Of a stretch of 9,556 nt of DNA, positions 6,162 to 9,556 are shown piece after piece. The notes under the pieces were generated by a model that was given only the letters and a program-made list of their open reading frames with translations, did not search any database and was not told the DNA's origin. Both the position numbers and the translations under genes were made by a program. Source of the stretch: Planctomycetota bacterium (lineage in GTDB: Bacteria; Planctomycetota; GCA-002687715). How positions within the stretch are numbered: the first letter of the stretch is position 1; every line of letters starts with the position of its first letter. The stretch covers positions 1 to 9,556 of the forward strand of contig JABSRK010000125.1 in NCBI GenBank assembly GCA_013213915.1, written 5' to 3'.

Positions 6162-9100
6162 CACCAGTCCTCCTTGACGGGCGTCCGCTTCTTGTTCTTG
6201 CGTTCCCTGTCCTTCAACTTCTCGTTCCGCTCCTGGACAGCGCGCTCCTGGCGGTCCTTCTCCCGGTCGCTGGGCTCCTGTTGCGGCTGGGGTTGCTGTT
6301 GCTGCTGCTCCTGGTCTTCCTCCTGGTCTTCTTGGAGCTGTCGCAGGATCTCCTCGAGCAGGCGCTTCGCCTTCTCCTGCTCGGTGCGGGCGGCGGACCA
6401 CTGGTGCTCGGCGAGCCGCACCTCGGCGGCGACCATGGCCACCTCCGCCAACGGAAGGTTGCGCTGAGCGAGTGCGACGACCTCTTCGGAGAGTCCGCCG
6501 CCCTGTGCCCCGCCCTGGCCCGACTGGTGCTTCACCGCCTCGGTCATGTACGGAATCAGCCCTCGGGTACGCGACTGGTCGACGACCGCGCCCTGGCAAC
6601 GCACGCCCGGCACCTGCTCAGTAGCGGCCTGGAACGAGCCCGTGCGTGCGATCAACGCCGTCTCCTCGGCGATGCCTTGCTCGAGCAGGCCCTTGATGTC
6701 CGCGAACATCGTCCACGCCTGACGCGCTACGTTCCCCACCAGTTCGATGGCATCGCGTCCCTCGTCGGGCTTGCCAGCGCCCAACGCCTCGACGGCGCGT
6801 TCATGGGCCGCTTCGAGTTGCCCCGCCATCGCCTCGAGCGCCTGGCGACCCTGTTCGAATTGCGTCTTCTGCTCGTCCGTCGGCGCCTGTCCCTGTTCGC
6901 CGCGGGGACGCAACTGGGCGACGGTTCGCGCCAGGGCGTGTGGTACCCGTGCGATCAGCGGGCCGACGACCTGCTCCTGGGCCTCGCCGAGCCCTGCCAC
7001 CGTCAGGGTCTCCGCTCCCACCTTGACCTCGATGCTCGCGGCCAGGTCCCGCCCCAGCGGAAGCAGGGACGACTCGGTCCGCATCAACGCGAGGGCCACC
7101 TCACCGAACCCCAGCTGGGCTCGTCGCAACTCGTCCAACGCCTGCGCCAGCAACGCGGCAGCCTCTTCCTGCGACGGCCTCGCACGGTCGAGGACTGCCT
7201 TGATCCCGGTGACGTTGGTCGGCGCCTTCGGTGGCCGCAGGGTCGCGGCCGCCTTCGCCACCTCCGCCCTCGCCGCGGTGATCGTGGCCTCGATACCTGC
7301 GAGCGCCTCGGCGAGCTGCCGCGCCTCCTCCTGCTCAACGGTGGGGGCAGGCTCGTCATCGGCCGGACGCTTCGCCTTGGCGATCGCCAGTTCCTCGTGG
7401 AGTCGCGCCTCGATGCGTCGCACCACACCCTCGACAAGCGCCTGCTCCTTCGCCTGATCAGCAAGGGATAGCGGCGCGCGACGCATGGGCTCCGGCAACA
7501 TGGCGTCATCGTCACCCGCCGCCTCGACGGCCTGCCCGTTGACCTCGGCGGCCGACGCCTGCTCCTGTGCAGCCGCCTCGACGACCTCCTCGAACGTCGC
7601 CAGCGCGAGCCACAGGTCGCGCAGCGCACCGCGTGCGCCGTCGAGCCCATCGACGACGGCCTGGCTCGGGGGCCAGCCGTCCGCCTCGTAGGCCCGGGTC
7701 GCGTCCGCGTGTGCCCGCAACGCGATCTCGCGACGAACGTCCAGGTCCGCCAGCCGCCGCTCGAGAGACTGGGTCTGCTCCTCGGTCGGGTTGTCAGGAG
7801 CACCCGACATCACCTCACCTTGCAGCGCCATCTCCAGGTACCCGATACGGCGGTTCGCGACGGCGAACCGCCATTCGACGCCGTAAGTCCCCGCCCCGGT
7901 CAGCGCCAGCGGGTCCGCCGCAGCCACCTGCCGCGCCAGGTCCCGCTCCTGTCCTGCCAGCGTGCGCGCGAGGCGGCCGACCGGCATCTTCAGCAACCTC
8001 CAGTCCTCCGCGACGTGGGCAATCCGCGCCAGGCTGTCCATCGCGTCCGCCATGGACTCTTCCAGATCCGTCCTGAGCGTTTCCGCCGACCGCCGCATGG
8101 ACTCCCGGGCGCGCGGGAGTTGATCCCGCGCCAGTTCAAACCACGCCGGCACAGCCGCGTCGGGCTGCAAGGCGTCGATGCGAGCGATCACCCAGTCCAG
8201 CATGGCGGCTAAGTCCGTCTCGATCTGTCGCCAGTGCGTGATCACCTCAGGGGGGAGTTGCAGGCGAGCACGGATCGCCTGCTCTGTGAGTTGGTGGTAG
8301 CCACGTTGCGCATCGAGGATCATCTCGAGCGCCGGGCCGATATCGGCCCAGAGCACGTAGACCGACATCAGACGCCGTGCGGCCGTCGCCACCTGCGCCA
8401 TGCCGGTCTCCACGTCGGCCTCGGCGAGCGCGGCGGCGGCGGCGTCAAGCGCGGGCTTTGCGACACCGACCTCGGCCAGGACGACCTGCTTGGCAGGGTC
8501 GTCGAGCTTCGGAGCGTCGTCCCCAAGCCGCTCCTCCACGAAGGACAGATCCTCCGCCAGATCGCGCTCATCGAGGGCGAGGTTGTGCATGCCCTCCCCC
8601 GCCCCGATCCCACGACCTATGCGCGTTTGCTCCTGAATCAGGGCTAGCATGAACGTGACGCCCTTCGCGTCCCGCCGCTTCGACCGACGCGCCGCGCGGT
8701 CCTTCCCGGCCCAGCCGTCCTCGAGGACCCGGGACCACCGCGCCAGAACGTCCTGGCGCTCACCGGCGGCCACGAGCGACGGGTCCAGGTCGCGCGCACG
8801 TTGCAGACGCGACAAGGCGACATCCGCGATGAAGCGGATCTCTTCGCGCACCGTCTCCCCCGCCTCAGTTGGATCGCTTCCGCACACGGCGTCGAGCTTC
8901 TTCACCTCAAGCAACGCGAGGTTCACCTCGGTGCGCGCGCGCAAGCTGCGCTCTCCCAGGGCGAGCACCTGGCCGAACAGCTTCCTGGCCTCGTCGTCGT
9001 TGCCGGATGCCTGGTGGGCACATGCAAGGTCGTACACGAGAACGGCATCGTCCTTGCGGTTCTCGACCAGGTCATCGAGGGCCGCGACAGCCGCCTTCGC

Positions 9101-9289
9101 GTCGCCCGCCTGAAGGGCCTTCGCCGCGGCCTGGACCACCGCGGTTTCGTCGCCATCCGAGCAGGCGGGCAGAAACAACACCGCCAGGAGTAGCGGGGCG
9201 ACGATGCGGCCGGAGCCACCACGCCCCGCCCGTAGTTGGGGATGAGCGCCTGCAGCAACAACAGGAGCAGGCCCGGCAGGAGGAACCAC
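6161..9289 (-). CDS. Giant BatC-like TPR lipoprotein with Gln/Glu-rich charged tail
   Basis: The frame from the GTG at 9289 gives 1042 residues, but the first 28 or so are a shadow of the BatB end. Recognisable coding starts at the signal sequence IVAPLLLAVLFLPAC, with a lipobox-like LPAC at Cys43. Residues about 50-125 contain TPR-type helices (ALQAGDAKAAVAALDDLVEN, YDLACAHQASGNDDEARKLF), as in BatC. About 125-960 is a long Ala/Leu/Glu-rich helical region of no family I recognise, with two further cysteines (136, 898). Helices near 960-985 (VRLAEHQWSAARTEQEKAKR) lead into an acidic/poly-Gln tract and a basic tail ending VKEDW. BatC is normally a few hundred residues, with a TPR region and a similar low-complexity charged tail, so this is an expanded version. 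It lies between batB and batD-batE in the expected order. No ordinary start codon lies just before the signal sequence; see the finding on the frame break. The exact N-terminus is therefore uncertain. Confidence 0.82.
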   Translation of the reverse strand: MVPPAGPAPVVAAGAHPQLRAGRGGSGRIVAPLLLAVLFLPACSDGDETAVVQAAAKALQAGDAKAAVAALDDLVENRKDDAVLVYDLACAHQASGNDDEARKLFGQVLALGERSLRARTEVNLALLEVKKLDAVCGSDPTEAGETVREEIRFIADVALSRLQRARDLDPSLVAAGERQDVLARWSRVLEDGWAGKDRAARRSKRRDAKGVTFMLALIQEQTRIGRGIGAGEGMHNLALDERDLAEDLSFVEERLGDDAPKLDDPAKQVVLAEVGVAKPALDAAAAALAEADVETGMAQVATAARRLMSVYVLWADIGPALEMILDAQRGYHQLTEQAIRARLQLPPEVITHWRQIETDLAAMLDWVIARIDALQPDAAVPAWFELARDQLPRARESMRRSAETLRTDLEESMADAMDSLARIAHVAEDWRLLKMPVGRLARTLAGQERDLARQVAAADPLALTGAGTYGVEWRFAVANRRIGYLEMALQGEVMSGAPDNPTEEQTQSLERRLADLDVRREIALRAHADATRAYEADGWPPSQAVVDGLDGARGALRDLWLALATFEEVVEAAAQEQASAAEVNGQAVEAAGDDDAMLPEPMRRAPLSLADQAKEQALVEGVVRRIEARLHEELAIAKAKRPADDEPAPTVEQEEARQLAEALAGIEATITAARAEVAKAAATLRPPKAPTNVTGIKAVLDRARPSQEEAAALLAQALDELRRAQLGFGEVALALMRTESSLLPLGRDLAASIEVKVGAETLTVAGLGEAQEQVVGPLIARVPHALARTVAQLRPRGEQGQAPTDEQKTQFEQGRQALEAMAGQLEAAHERAVEALGAGKPDEGRDAIELVGNVARQAWTMFADIKGLLEQGIAEETALIARTGSFQAATEQVPGVRCQGAVVDQSRTRGLIPYMTEAVKHQSGQGGAQGGGLSEEVVALAQRNLPLAEVAMVAAEVRLAEHQWSAARTEQEKAKRLLEEILRQLQEDQEEDQEQQQQQPQPQQEPSDREKDRQERAVQERNEKLKDRERKNKKRTPVKEDW
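6169..6175 (-). promoter_or_regulatory. Strong Shine-Dalgarno AAGGAGG of the batD-batE gene
   Basis: AAGGAGG lies 7 bases before the ATG at 6161, inside the last codons of batC. It decides the start of the BatD-BatE protein, and together with the TGATG stop/start overlap it indicates coupled translation of batC and batD-batE. It is the clearest ribosome binding site in the window. Confidence 0.8.
6275..6331 (-). repeat. Low-complexity Glu/Asp then poly-Gln coding tract in batC
   Basis: On the minus strand this encodes residues 987-1005 of the BatC-like protein: EDQEEDQE followed by five Gln and then PQPQQE. Codons alternate CAG and CAA, so it is not a pure CAG microsatellite. Such a Gln/Glu-rich segment before a charged C-terminus is typical of BatC proteins and supports that assignment. 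Confidence 0.75.
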
Positions 9290-9556
9290 TGGTAACGCTC
9301 GCGGTACTGCTTCTGCTGCAACTCCTTCGCCTCACCCTTCTCCAGGGGATCGACGTAGCGGCCGTAGAGTTCGCGCAGACGGTGAGTCTGCTCGGGCGGA
9401 ATGTAGAGGCCACGGGTGCTCTCGACGATGTGACGCAGCAGTGACTCATCCACGCGCGCCGGCACCGGTGTCCCGTCCTCCTTGCGCACAACCTGCCCAC
9501 CGAGGACCAGGGGCGCGTTCGCTGCATCCGTGCGACCGATGCCCAGGGCGATGACC
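8923..9556 (-). CDS. BatB-type VWA-domain membrane protein (5' truncated by window; 3' end frame-shifted or ill-defined)
   Basis: The reverse strand from 9555 reads VIALGIGRTDAANAPLVLGG, the last strand of a von Willebrand A domain. Then come EDGTPVPARVDESLLRHIVE and STRGLYIPP, which match the BatA/BatB pattern of a Gly-rich loop, a charged strand and the L-x-x-I-A/V-x-x-T-x-G helix. After KELQQKQYRERYQW there is a C-terminal membrane helix FLLPGLLLLLLQALI and then PNYG. The recognisable protein ends near 9229 (109 residues visible). Its N-terminus and MIDAS residues lie outside the window, so BatA cannot be fully excluded, but the position just before batC favours BatB. The frame does not stop there: it runs a further 101 Arg/Ser/Cys-rich residues to a TGA at 8925-8923. 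These look like out-of-frame reading of batC, not protein. VWA proteins of this group are inner-membrane parts of the Bat system, usually downstream of moxR and DUF58 genes. Confidence 0.85.
   Translation of the reverse strand, partial: VIALGIGRTDAANAPLVLGGQVVRKEDGTPVPARVDESLLRHIVESTRGLYIPPEQTHRLRELYGRYVDPLEKGEAKELQQKQYRERYQWFLLPGLLLLLLQALIPNYGRGVVAPAASSPRYSWRCCFCPPARMATKPRWSRPRRRPFRRATRRRLSRPSMTWSRTARTMPFSCTTLHVPTRHPATTTRPGSCSARCSPWESAACARAPR

Noticed and set aside
6162..6599. N-terminal extension of the BatD-BatE frame (146 codons upstream of the chosen ATG)
   Set aside because: It is Gly/Arg/Pro-rich out-of-frame reading of batC. A signal peptide and a perfect ribosome binding site mark the ATG at 6161.
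6281..7471. 396-codon plus-strand open frame opposite batC, beginning with a leucine-rich stretch
   Set aside because: The leucine run is simply the complement of the poly-Gln/Glu tract of batC. The rest is Arg/Leu/Gly-rich without domains.

Overview
The window comes from a high-GC bacterium and is densely coding. Six of its seven genes lie on the minus strand. The best taxonomic guess is Planctomycetota, or another high-GC lineage of similar habit such as Myxococcota. This rests on gene style: a HEAT-repeat lipoprotein with a tryptophan-rich tail, a complete Bat (aerotolerance) operon with an oversized BatC, TTG/GTG starts and a free-standing archaeal-type editing domain. There is no rRNA or other marker, so the guess is weak.

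Reading leftwards on the minus strand from the right edge, positions 9556 to 3534 hold a Bat operon: the C-terminal end of a BatB-type von Willebrand A membrane protein, then a giant BatC-like TPR lipoprotein of about 1000 mature residues, then a protein in which BatD and BatE are joined in one reading frame (875 aa). BatC and BatD-BatE overlap by one base in a TGATG and are linked by a strong ribosome binding site. The BatB/BatC boundary is abnormal. The BatB frame has no stop there, the BatC frame has no ordinary start there, and the two frames differ by one base.

A single plus-strand gene at 3089-3508 encodes a stand-alone protein that resembles the N-terminal editing domain of archaeal threonyl-tRNA synthetase. 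It is convergent with the Bat operon (25 bp gap) and divergent from the next minus-strand gene (31 bp gap). Left of it on the minus strand are a HEAT-repeat lipoprotein (2116-3057), an HlyC/CorC-family CBS-domain membrane protein (715-2031, TTG start) and recO (1-715, nearly complete at the edge). corC and recO also overlap in a TGATG and are probably translationally coupled.

Functionally there are two blocks: a cell-envelope Bat complex (VWA, TPR, BatD and SH3 modules, all predicted at or outside the inner membrane) and a housekeeping corC-recO pair, with two small genes between them. I found no mobile element, CRISPR array, tRNA, rRNA or attachment site. Most other long open frames on the plus strand are high-GC shadows of these genes. 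The items most worth a second look are the BatD-BatE fusion, the frame break at BatB/BatC and the free-standing editing domain whose expected lysine is replaced by cysteine.
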